Part shown: piece after piece, positions 38,741 through 47,300 of the stretch | Numbering within the stretch: position 1 is the stretch's first letter | How the letters are laid out: each line of letters begins with the position of its first letter | Origin: Pachyseris speciosa | Lineage: Eukaryota; Cnidaria; Anthozoa; Scleractinia; Pachyseridae | Reading direction: 5' to 3' | Assembly (NCBI GenBank): GCA_016490735.1 | Contig: JAEMWC010000007.1 | Coordinates: 315,001-379,000, forward strand | Length of the DNA stretch: 64,000 bases | Position numbers and translations under genes: made by a program | Notes under the pieces: model-generated | Database searches by the model: none | Seen by the model: the letters and a program-made list of their open reading frames with translations, nothing else | What the model was told of the DNA's origin: nothing

Positions 38741-39798
38741 TTGCATTTTGTTTTCAAAGACCACAAATTGCACTTGCCCACGGGCTCGTGCAATTTTGTG
38801 AGTCTGAAAAAATTTACTCGTGCTTATTATTCCAAATTGCACTCGAAATCATGTAATAACGTATACAAATTGCACTCCACTCAGTTCAATTACAATTATG
38901 TATAGTATTGATGGAATCAAGTTTGATTTCTCAGAGCATTCATACTCTTTCTTAAATACATTGTAGGCAATAAGCTTGCGTTTTTGCCAGAAGGCACATA
39001 ATCCAAATCTCGGAAGCAGAAAAAGGATTACAACCAATCTAAATGATATAAAATGTGTGCTATCCATTGCAGCTGAGATTTGTGATCAGCCTCAATTCCA
39101 CGTATAATTTAACTTGTATTTCGCGGGATCACGTGCCTAGAGTACCCTAGAAGTGGCCGTTTGATTACCTAAGCACATTAGTGTGGTATTCAAGATCGTC
39201 AAGAGTTAAAATAATGTCCAATAACAATATACAATAGATCACGAATCTGAGCTATTTGATGCCTTTTCTTCATGCGCAGAAAACCTTTGAGTACGATTCT
39301 GTACTCTGGACCAGCAACAAGTTCTACAATACCCCAGGAGGGGCAACAGGGTTCGATTCTACAGAGACCAAGTTACCGATGTACTGGAGAACCCCATTCT
39401 CCAAGATCTGCCTCGGTATGAAGGTCAACGGGAAGCTCAACTTCATTCTCATCAACAAGGCGGCAAAGTCCTTATTATCACTGATAGGTGACGGGAAATA
39501 CCACGCTACCAACCTTGGTCGTAACACGTGGAAAGGACTGATCGGTTCGACCGCATCCCTGCAATATAATTGTAACAAGGAAGGCTTCAATGCTGTGTGT
39601 GGAGGTTCAGACCGAACCAGAGCAAGAATCGGCATACTCGCCAACAATGAAAGGGATTGCAATGGCTGTGATTCAAGGATTGGGTTTGGTACTGCAAGGT
39701 CAGCTGGTGACTCCAACACATGTGGTAACGTGCAAACGTATTATGGTGACAACGGAAACCGTAACACCAAGGCTATGGGATATATTCTGATTCAGTAG
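34540..39798 (+). CDS. Fibrinogen-related / skeletal-matrix-like C-terminal domain (exons 34540-34672 and 39280-39798)
   Basis: Two exons join in phase 0 and encode about 216 residues ending in TAG at 39796-39798. Visible: 'SVYCHMTELGKCGGGGWTLA' with 'MKIDGSK' (the GGGW.L..K.DG core of fibrinogen-related domains), 'WRTPFSKICLGMKVNG', 'SLIGDGKYHATNLGRNTWKG', 'CDSRIGFGT' and a terminal 'MGYILIQ'. The whole closely resembles the coral protein family that includes uncharacterised skeletal organic matrix protein 5. The first exon starts in phase 2 and has no visible upstream partner; the EGF exons end in phase 1, so an exon is missing or the gene is separate. An AATAAA lies at 39949. Confidence 0.75.
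34745..35190 (+). mobile_element. SINE-1 copy (tRNA-derived) interrupted by a MITE
   Basis: tRNA-like head with box A 'tagctcagttggtagagc' and box B 'gggttcgactcc' after the insertion, then 'caggctttattttcactc' and 'tttataactgcgatgacc'. The 134 bp MITE at 34900-35033 sits between the two boxes. Compare the uninterrupted copy immediately downstream. Confidence 0.7.
34900..35033. mobile_element. 134 bp MITE inside a SINE
   Basis: Inverted termini of 30 bp with one mismatch start AGACTGCGAGTAGTCTCTAA. The host sequence around it ('accagtatc' left, 'accggttttt.atc' right) suggests a degenerate duplication of about 9-10 bp. There is no coding content. Confidence 0.7.
35195..35435 (+). mobile_element. 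SINE-1 copy (tRNA-derived), uninterrupted
   Basis: Box A 'tggctcagtaagtagagc', box B 'gggtttgactcc', then 'gcctgaatttctttcaggct' and the shared tail 'tttatgaccgcgaaattt'. It is adjacent to and in the same direction as the copy at 34745. Substitutions in box B and unpaired ends rule out a tRNA gene. Confidence 0.65.
35528..37640 (+). mobile_element. Element X copy A, split by a LINE
   Basis: The left end 'ccaagcctaaaagcggagct' matches the terminus at 45.32 kb (reversed) and 58.0 kb. The body is interrupted at 36148-36946 by a LINE and then continues with the same sequence found after 'aagataag' in the 58.0 kb copy. The later part matches the 43.25-45.3 kb copy ('attaatgccggt', 'gatgccgcggtaaa'). 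No transposase is seen. The right limit is approximate. Confidence 0.6.
36148..36946 (+). mobile_element. LINE reverse-transcriptase 3' part (jockey/CR1-like)
   Basis: One long uninterrupted frame to 36903 encodes the region after the RT catalytic core: 'GIKLNPSKCKELRIDF' , 'SYKLLGVHLLHNLSW', 'YSCLVRP'-like 'VYCSLVRPILEFASPVW', and 'VESVQKSALRIIF'. It is 5' truncated and ends near an AATAAA-like sequence. Compared with other LINE remnants here it has no stops, so it is relatively young. Confidence 0.8.
37682..37899. mobile_element. MITE with TTTATTA-type ends
   Basis: The left end CTTTATTAGACCCATTTTGA and the reverse-complemented right end CTTTATTACACCCATTTTGA match with one difference, then continue 'aatca'. 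There is no coding content. Confidence 0.65.
38697..38860. mobile_element. 164 bp foldback MITE
   Basis: The left arm starts GTAATCACATGATTTTTCTC and continues 'gtgcaatttggaataa'. The reverse-complemented right arm starts GTTATTACATGATTTCGAGT and continues 'gcaatttggaata'. The arms are about 40 bp. It lies in the intron between the two fibrinogen-related exons. Confidence 0.7.
39280..39798 (+). CDS. Exon: fibrinogen-related C-terminal part, with stop
   Basis: A 172-residue terminal exon after acceptor GCGCAG in phase 0. It contains eight cysteines-rich positions such as 'YNCNKEGFNAVC' and 'NERDCNGCDSRIGFG' and ends 'KAMGYILIQ'. Codon-level openness and the matching family ending make it a confident exon. 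Confidence 0.85.
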   Translation, partial: KTFEYDSVLWTSNKFYNTPGGATGFDSTETKLPMYWRTPFSKICLGMKVNGKLNFILINKAAKSLLSLIGDGKYHATNLGRNTWKGLIGSTASLQYNCNKEGFNAVCGGSDRTRARIGILANNERDCNGCDSRIGFGTARSAGDSNTCGNVQTYYGDNGNRNTKAMGYILIQ

Positions 39799-39948
39799 TA
39801 CCAATTTCGCCTTGGTAATGGCAATAGGTAAACAAGACGGGAACTGTTGGTTGGTGTAATAGGTGGTTATAATAATGTTATAAGTGATCTGTTGTAAGAC
39901 CTAATAAGTGGTTTAAAAACTGGTGTAAGGATTTGGTGTACTGAGGTT

Positions 39949-39954
39949 AAATAA
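39949..39954 (+). terminator. Poly(A) signal AATAAA
   Basis: AATAAA lies 151 bases after the stop at 39798 and is followed by an A-run at 39965-39974. This fits the 3' end of the fibrinogen-related transcript. Confidence 0.65.
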
Positions 39955-40431
39955 AAACTTGGGCAAAAAAAAAACGTTTTTAGTTTATGTGTTAATTCCT
40001 AACACGATTTTAATGGAAAACATTCCTTCTAAACCTTACTTATTTTAGTGCTTAAGTGTCTCTCTTCTTTTTTTCTGGGACCATTTCATTGCATTTGGCT
40101 AAAACGGATTGAATCAAGAATCCAATGTAACATGGACAGAAGAGGAGGAAAATGTGAAGGCGCCGGGCGGAAGAAATCGCCTGCGTTAAAAAAAAAAAAA
40201 TAACGAGGGAGATCAATGAAAAACACTGGAGAGCCAACTACCATTCTATATATTTGGAAAATCGGGTTTTTTCAAGCTGGAGAAAGATTCGTGGGGAGGG
40301 AAACTTTGGTAACGATTTGGACTTCGCTTCATGACTGCTCGGTTTGGAGCTCAGACGAAGGCAAGAAAATGAGTGAGTCAAAGTACCAGCTCGTTCTGTA
40401 TTTTAGACGGATGTGTGATATTAGATAGGGG

Positions 40432-40651
40432 AGCAGGGTTGGTGCAGTGGTGAGAGCACTCGCCTTCCACCAATGTGTCTCGGGTTCGATTCCCGGACTC
40501 GGTGTCATATGTGGGCTGAGTTTGTTTTTTCTCTACTCTGCTCCGAGAGGATTTTCTCCGGGCACTCCGGTTTTCCCCTCTCCTCAAAAACCAACATTTG
40601 ATTTAATTAGTAGGCGAAGAACCACCTTGTGGAGGTACTTCTAATAAATCG

Positions 40652-40707
<56 letters not shown>
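40432..40707 (+). mobile_element. SINE-2 copy (tRNA-derived) with ATT tail
   Basis: A tRNA-like head (box A 'gtgcagtggtgagagcactc', box B 'gggttcgattcccgg'), a body with 'ctctgctccgagaggatttt' and 'ctccggttttcccctctcc', and a 3' (TTA)n microsatellite at about 40657-40706. This layout is standard for an anthozoan SINE. Confidence 0.75.
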
Positions 40708-40709
<2 letters not shown>

Positions 40710-40896
40710 TTATACTGGCCAGAAATGTTTGATGGAAGAGACTTGCAGACCAGCGAAAAGAGCGAGACATTCCGAAGATCAAAAAGGTACATGTATACGT
40801 ATAAGCGCGACTTCTTACCTGAAATTATTCATGTTTATCACTTGCGTTTTACTTACCTCACGCGTGTTTAATTTTTTTTGTCATGTTTAATGCCAG

Positions 40897-40975
40897 GTCC
40901 ATTAACTTCGACTCCATTGGGAAAAGGCAAAGATCTTCCTGATATTTCTATTATAAGCACTGGCAGTCGTGAAAA
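40897..40975 (+). CDS. Acidic-protein exon (first found)
   Basis: Acceptor TGCCAG, donor GTAAGT. It encodes 'LTSTPLGKGKDLPDISIIST' plus a few residues. It begins one base into a codon, so at least one upstream exon is expected. Confidence 0.5.
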
Positions 40976-43374
40976 GTAAGTGAAAATTTTCACTTTAAAT
41001 ACGGGTTCTCAGTGCATTTTGATGCCTCTGTGAACTACCCGGTTTTATATAATAAGGTGAATAGTTCGCGAGTTGCGATTGGTTCTTAGCTCTGATCTAT
41101 TAGAGGACAGATGGACGGATTACGTCATCACTGCAACTATTTTTGTCCTGTTTTTTTTTTTTAAATGGCGGAAAGTTTTGAAAATTTGAAGGTTACTTTA
41201 CCTGACTGGGTAAATGAAAATACAGAACAAAGTCTTGCTGAGGCAGTAGATGAGTACGAAAAGAAAGAAAAAGAAGAAAAAAAGCGTTTCGCTGAAGAAA
41301 CCGACCGAGAAAAGTTACTTGAGGCGTCACAAGCAAACGCTATTAAGCGAAACACAAAATGGGTAGTAAAACTACCTCAAGGTAAGACGGGATAACTTGG
41401 TTTCCAAAATAACAAAACGCCAAACAAAACTAATATGACATTTGTTTATTTGAAAAATTCAAATTTTCTCAGCCAAAACATTATTTACACAGATTGGTGT
41501 CACGAAAGGAAGGTAACAACACCACTTCTGAAAATGAAAACAGCGGAGCTCGATGAAAACTTGGCTAGGTTTTATGTGGAAGCGAGAACAAAAAAAAGGG
41601 GACGAGTACAGCCGTTCATCTCTAATTCAATTGAACGTCATTTAAACAACAATGGCTACACCGTAAAAATAACAAAGAACGGCGCCTTTCAAAAGAGCAA
41701 CAAAATTCTCGACGCCAAACTCAGAATCAACCAGTTATCGTACCTTCTGACCTTGAAAAAATACGACACAGCCCCTTCCTTAGTATGCTTAATCCAGCCG
41801 GACTGCTAAGAAGAACCTGGTTTTACGTTTCCTTGTAGTGGTGCAAGTGTGGAAGAGAGGGCCAGAGAGACCTTCGCCGTGACGTGTTTCGCGTTCAAGA
41901 AAGATGGTAATGATGGCCAGTACGCAATAATGACACATGAAGAAGCCGCCAAAAACCATCCCGGTGGAGAAACAAGCAGGCCCTCAACTGAGCGAGAAAC
42001 AAGGCTGTATAGTACAGAATCAGATGATGATGCATTTGCAAGTCTTAAACTGTACGTGGCCAAATTAAATCCATCATGTGATTTATTACTGAACAGACGC
42101 ACGGCAACATGGAATCTATTTGTAAAGTATTTAATATATAATATATTCCAAAGCTCTGGTTAGTGTAAGGGGCACTCTAGTTCAACAATTTGGATTTTAA
42201 GGAATTTCTCTGCCATGAAAATCAAGTATTGGCTAAATTCAATAAAATTAAACAATTTTCAATAAAAAAGACTGTTTTGTAGCAACAATGAGTGCCCATG
42301 GTAATAATAATTATTGCCTTGTGTCTCAAATGAATTTTGCTAAATATTTGTGGCTCATCATGTGTTGCAGGTCACACTCATTTATGGATGTCACTGGTGT
42401 TTGGTTCGAAAGTCCATTTGCTGTCAATGAATCTTGCAAGATAGTTGATCACACTGTAGTCATTGACCATGAGAGTGACAATGAGCATGACATCAGTGAC
42501 ACTGAGAGTTCAACCTCGTCATCAGAACCAATTTGCGATAGGTACATTGTAAACAAGTCGTGTAAACAATTGTACAGTAAATGGCATTCCTTGGCAGTTA
42601 CTTCAACACTGACTGGAAAAATATTGAGCCAGAATAATCAATTTCCCACTGGCTAATTTGAAAAGAAAATGAAGGAATTTTATCAAGAATCAATCTTTTT
42701 TGGCAACAGATTGATAATTTGTTTGTATGTCCAACCAAGTGACCATTTTGCCTTATTGCCTGAACTAAGTAGGTAGATCGGAAGTGTGCCTTGATGACTT
42801 TTGTAGTTTTGGCAAAATTATTGCTATTATCAATGTTGTATTGCATTTTTTGGAGGGGAGGGGGGGGGTAAATTTTATTCTCTTTCTGCTGAGCTAGTAA
42901 AGGCTTGTTTCAGCTTTTGTTAGTTTTTGAAAAGTAAGTCTTGTTTTTGATTTTGGGAAATGTGTTTTGTAATGACAGAGGCACTTGAGTATTGTAACTA
43001 GCTAACTCGACATTGTATTTTTTTAATGTTATCTCAGTGACCTTGAAGATGCCCTAAAGTTACTCAATGAAGACTTGACTATCGCAGAGGATGAAAGTGA
43101 CAGTGATGATAGTGAATTTGAACCACTGTAAGTATGATTCTGCAAGATACATAGGATAATGACAAAAAAATAAGTAAAGAGACAACAAGAACTTTAGATA
43201 TTCAATTGCTTACACAACAATATTTTTGGGTATGTATGATAGCGGAGGTCCGGCGGGCCGAAGGGCCGCCAAGCGGAGCACCATACCTATAGAAACCCGT
43301 CAACTGCTTTACTCATGGTAAAAATCGCTAGAGGTATTGCTTGCGGGCGTCACCGCACGACGACGACGACGGAG

Positions 43375-43406
<32 letters not shown>

Positions 43407-45716
43407 CGATAATAATCCAACATGGCGGCCATACTTCACCTGACCCAGCTGATTAGCTAGTTTGCAGGGTACAACTCAGCGTACATCTTTGATATAGGAC
43501 ACCCGAGTCATGGCCAATTGACAGCTGTGAAACGCTTAAAACTTGGATCGAGTTGCATAATCGACACCCGGATTGTGTGGTTGAAAAAGAAAATGATTCA
43601 AGGCTTCAAGGGCTTTCACTTTACCGCGGCATCTCGCAACTCACCAAGAAAGTTCACTTAACAGTTAACCGGCATTAATGTTAGCCGAGCGAGTAGCTCA
43701 AAGTTAGTGGAAGACGTTTGTTCTTTGGACAAACCGTTTGTTATTTTTCCAGATGCGTGTTTTAACTAAAGTGAATTCGTATTTTCAACCTCTACAACAC
43801 AGGTGACTGTATTAAATGAATTGAAGCTTAACATTTAATGGTTTAATCGTTCATATTTTTGTTCAGGAAAGCAATTTGTATTTTTCTCTCGACTGCATAT
43901 AAATAACAATCATCTCTACTCGTTTTGTACGCAAAGAAGTAGTTGAACTTTTTGTTTGTTTTGTTGTTGTCATGCAAGCGAACGAGTGTTTTCACTCCGC
44001 TTGGCTGACTGTTTTCAATGAATTTCGAAGTCGGTGCCTCAACAGCGTTAAATTAAAAAGCTTTTGCCCTTAACTTATTAACAAGTAATCGCAATGAGTC
44101 CTCGTAAAATTAAGCATTAAGTCGAGGCTAAACGATCAAACACTTCATTCAACATAGTGTTGGAAGATAATTTAAAATGGCTTTCCATGTTTGATCTAGA
44201 TGAAACTTTTTCATCCAACATTTCGCTCTACGAACGTAGTCAGTAAAAAGCAAACCAAATGAAGAACATAACGAGAAAATTTCAGCCATAACACGAAAAA
44301 GTGTCCTGTATACTCGCCTTGTCTTGTGTTTGGTCAAACATTGTTGTCTTGCTAGCAGAGGTTTCTCTCCCTAGGAAATTCGTTTATCGGCAAGTCACCC
44401 AACGTTATGTTTGTGAAACACAATGCCCAGGAAAATGTTTGATCGTTTAGCCTGGGCTTTAGTATTACTTGTGTTTTGCGCGAAGAGTACAATTTCAGCA
44501 ACTTCTGAAAACACTAGTGATGTAATTCTTAATTTTTCTCCCGCCAAATGCGATTACCTTTCGAAACCATCGGTTTGTTTCCCTTTTTCTCTTTTCTCCG
44601 ATATTTAATTAAGCTTATGTCAAAATTGCTTAGCAATTTTTATTAACTTGCTACGAAATATGTCACTTGTCTACTTTCCCCACCTTCTCCAAAGAAACCT
44701 ACAAACCTACGCATCGTCTGCGAATTTGTTTTCTTGTAATGTTTTGTTATTCTGTGGTTTGTGAATCGCGGTCAATTCCTGTCGATTTCTCTAAACGATC
44801 AGGCTCATACTCTACGGACCGATATGTCAAAATTTAAGATTGCTTTGCAATTTTTGGTGCATACTGCGAGATATATTTTGTTACTTGTATAAATTATTCA
44901 CCTTCGCCAAGTCTTTTGTTCGAAGAAACGTTCGCATCTTACTTTGTTTCCTTGCAATGTTTTGCTATTTTGTGATTTTCGAACTACGGTCAATTCATGG
45001 TGACTGCTCTAAACTATCAGCTTGGTTGGTACTCCTTTTTCTTTCCCACGGACATTTACGTCAAAATTGCTTAGTAATTTTTCAAGCTTACTACAAGCTT
45101 ACTTGTTTACTTTCTTCACCCTTTCCAAGAATCTTTGAACAAACAAAGGCGTCGTGTTGTTTTGGAATGTTTTAATGTTTTGAGGTTTTTGAACCGCGGC
45201 CGATTGCTGTTGACTGCTCTAAACATAAAATATTGGCGCAAGGAAAGCCATGTGAAGTGACTCAATACTAGTAAATAAAATAATAACCATGGAGCTCCGC
45301 TTTTAGGCTTGGCTAAATCTATATATTAAAATTTGCAAACAATATACAGTAGAAGATTGTTTAATTGTGGTTGATTTAGCTGCTAATTTTAATACTATGT
45401 TTGTTACATTCTTAGTGGAGAGGACAAAGGCCCTGAGAGTGAAGTCGACGAGGAAGCAAGATATAGCAGAAAATACAACCAACGCACAAAAGAGTGGAAT
45501 ACACGGATCATAAAAGAAGACAAGGATTATTACGTTCCCATACTCATGGCCAAAAATTTTCGCCGCCGAGTAGAAGACGTCTTGCACATAGATAGACAGG
45601 TGTCTCTATCTGAAAATGAACCGGAGAGAATAGCGCCAACCATTGCCCACACAGCTCCTGTATCCCCTGAGGAATTGTTCGAAAGAAATGAAACAAGGTT
45701 TCAAACTATGAAATAA
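40897..45716 (+). CDS. Unrecognised acidic protein, four phase-consistent exons (40897-40975, 42371-42541, 43038-43127, 45416-45716)
   Basis: The exons join in frame at every junction (phases 2, 2 and 2) to about 213 codons ending at TAA 45714-45716; the 5' exon(s) are not identified. The protein is acidic and low-complexity in the middle ('HESDNEHDISDTESSTSSSE', 'EDESDSDDSEFEP'), then has a basic/helical C-terminus ('RKYNQRTKEWNTRIIKEDKD', 'AKNFRRRVEDVLHI') and a proline-containing tail. I recognise no domain. Acidic-then-basic composition fits an intracellular, perhaps nuclear, regulatory protein, but this is a guess. Introns hold a DUF3504 relic (intron 1) and a full Element X (last intron). 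Confidence 0.6.
41165..42165 (+). pseudogene. DUF3504 / Crypton-type tyrosine recombinase relic
   Basis: The pieces run in order: a start 'MAESFENLKVTLPDW', a coiled-coil lysine/glutamate stretch, 'KRNTKWVVKL', 'MKTAELDENLARFYVEARTK', 'IERHLNNNGYTVK', then 'YAIMTHEEAAKNHPGG' and 'SLKLYVAKLNPSCDLLLN'. Together these follow the KIAA1958/ZMYM/QRICH1-type DUF3504 layout derived from Cryptons. Several frameshifts and stops between pieces (for example near 41600 and 41800) make it a pseudogene. It lies in the first intron of the acidic-protein gene in the same direction, and the host exons splice around it. Confidence 0.7.
42371..42541 (+). CDS. Acidic-protein exon
   Basis: Acceptor GTTGCAG, donor AG|GTACAT. 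It encodes 'HSFMDVTGVWFESPFAVNES' and the acidic serine-rich run. Phase matches both neighbours. Confidence 0.65.
43038..43127 (+). CDS. Acidic-protein exon
   Basis: Acceptor TCTCAG, donor CT|GTAAGT. It encodes 'DLEDALKLLNEDLTIAEDES' and a Glu/Asp/Ser-rich end. Phase matches both neighbours. Confidence 0.65.
43250..45325 (-). mobile_element. Element X, apparently complete copy of about 2.1 kb
   Basis: The two ends are inverted: AAGCGGAGCACCATACC at about 43270, and the reverse complement of AAAGCGGAGCTCCATGG at about 45300. It contains all segments seen in the partial copies at 4.5, 5.1, 8.1, 35.5 and 58.0 kb. A roughly 200-bp motif with 'cggtcaattcctgt' recurs three times near the right end. 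There is no recognisable transposase, so it is non-autonomous. It lies in the last intron of the acidic-protein gene. Confidence 0.65.
45416..45716 (+). CDS. Acidic-protein terminal exon
   Basis: Acceptor CTTAG, 100 codons including the TAA stop at 45714-45716. It encodes the basic/helical C-terminus 'YVPILMAKNFRRRVEDVLHI' and the tail 'SPEELFERNETRFQTMK'. The nearest AATAAA is at 46030-46035, about 315 bases downstream. Confidence 0.65.
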
Positions 45717-45744
45717 GTTTTTAATTAATGCAGATTTCCACCCA

Positions 45745-45892
45745 GGGGGTGGGGGTACTCCGGATTTCAAGTGACAGCCGGATGATAAAAAAGTTTTATA
45801 TTAACATTTTGGTGCAGGGATTTTTTTGGGTTTTGATTTTTGCCCCTGTCATCCCTATCACTTGAAATCTGGAGCCGCCCCCCCCCCCCCAA
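45745..45892. mobile_element. Short TIR element with G/C-run ends
   Basis: The left end is a G-rich run then 'actccggatttcaagtgaca'; the right end, reversed, is a G-run then 'ctccagatttcaagtgata'. The pairing arms are about 30 bp. G-runs on the plus strand and C-runs on the right could form G-quadruplexes. It resembles the ends of the element at 3004. Confidence 0.6.
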
Positions 45893-46469
45893 TCTGGGAT
45901 TTGCACAAGGGAAAAATCAGATTTCCCTCCCCAAGAAGTGCTACTTGCTCTTGATGGTCATTCAGTGGGTGTGAGCGAATATGGCCATTACAGAGCACAA
46001 GTATAAGAAAGTCTGTTAGACTCTGGAGCAATAAATAAGACATTTCTCATTTTGGAAGGTGGAGGTCTGGTAACGAGTATGTTGCTATGGTGACATCATA
46101 ACCACTATCATTATGTGTAGTTCTGGCAGAACATCAACCCTACAAAATTTAAACACTGTGGACTTAGTATTTGCACAGATATTCCATATTTTGTGATTTA
46201 CTTCATTTTGTGTCCACCTTGTGACGTCACAAGTCCTCTAATTTGCATAAATCAAAATCTTGAATAACTCTGCAACCAAGAGTGCCATCACAATAAAATA
46301 AATGCCGTTCTAATGGAAAATTTCGTTTCATATGCACTTGTAACAATGACCACTTCCTCTAGATCTTTGCTCTACAGTACCCCCCCCCCCCTCCCCCCAC
46401 CCACCTTTTTGGTGGCGGTATTTGTCCATGCAGTACTCGATTGCTTCCACCAATGAACTCGGTGGACCA

Positions 46470-46765
46470 TCGTTCGCAACAAATGACAGGACTACACATT
46501 TCCAATGAAGCAGTCCTATAGTGAGCACATCTACCAAGCACTGAGTTCATCCCGCCTCAAATACAACTGCACGGGGCTGGACATGTAGCAAGAATGGATT
46601 GCACCGCACGCACCAGGACGCACTCGCACTTGCAAGCACTCGCACGCACCTGCAAAGGCAGTCCTCTTTGGAGAGCTCATATCTGGAAAACACGACCGAG
46701 GTACTCGAAGAAAGTGCTTTAAGGACCAGCTAAAATAACAATTTGCTATGGCCGGCATACCGCAC
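46470..46765 (+). mobile_element. Decayed LINE 3' end
   Basis: Frames separated by stops and frameshifts read 'GHVARMD' (in pieces), 'AVLFGELISGKHDRGTRRKC' and 'FKDQLK', the C-terminal block common in RTE/jockey-like LINEs. It is heavily degraded. Confidence 0.55.
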
Positions 46766-47164
46766 TAATTATACTTGTCCCGCTAGAAACTTGAGCAGAA
46801 TGCTTTATGTATGATGATACAAAAAAATTAAATAACCTTTAACCCCGTAGTATTTATAGTTCAAAACCATGTGGGGCCGAGTGAATAAAGAAACAACTAA
46901 TTTAAACAAACATCCTACTTGTAATCAAACAAGGGACTCGTCAGAAAAACACCAGCTAGTGTCTAGAGCGGGATTTGCTGACCGCATTGAAATCCAGCGC
47001 CCCAAACCACTCGGCCAACTTACATTAAACAGTATTTCTTTCTGACTCGAGGACAATCTCGTACCCAGATTCCTCGGGCTCTTTGGTCAGCAGGTGGACG
47101 TCCGGAGAGACTGGGATATTGGAGTCCATTTTCGCAGAAAATCTGGGGTTCCGGTCTGGGGTTC

Positions 47165-47300
47165 CGTTCTCCAGGGGTTCTAGCAGCTCAGTGGTTAGAG
47201 CATCCGACCAGTGTTACGGAGGTCGTAGGTTCGATTCCTGCCTGGGACTCTGAACTTCTTTTCAGTTGTCCTTTCGCCCGTTCCCAGATTATTAGCAAAT
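47165..47300 (+). mobile_element. SINE-3 copy (tRNA-derived)
   Basis: tRNA-like head: box A 'agcagctcagtggttagagc', box B 'aggttcgattcctgcctg', followed by 'ggactctgaacttcttttca'. The 3' side runs into an A-rich (CAAAA)n stretch (47312-47405). Confidence 0.65.

Noticed and set aside
39324..39719. 131-codon minus-strand frame
   Set aside because: It is the shadow of the fibrinogen-related terminal exon on the plus strand and has no motif of its own.
41165..41395. First exon of the acidic-protein gene
   Set aside because: It has a good ATG frame, but homology-like pieces and the splice phases show it is part of a DUF3504 relic inside an intron.
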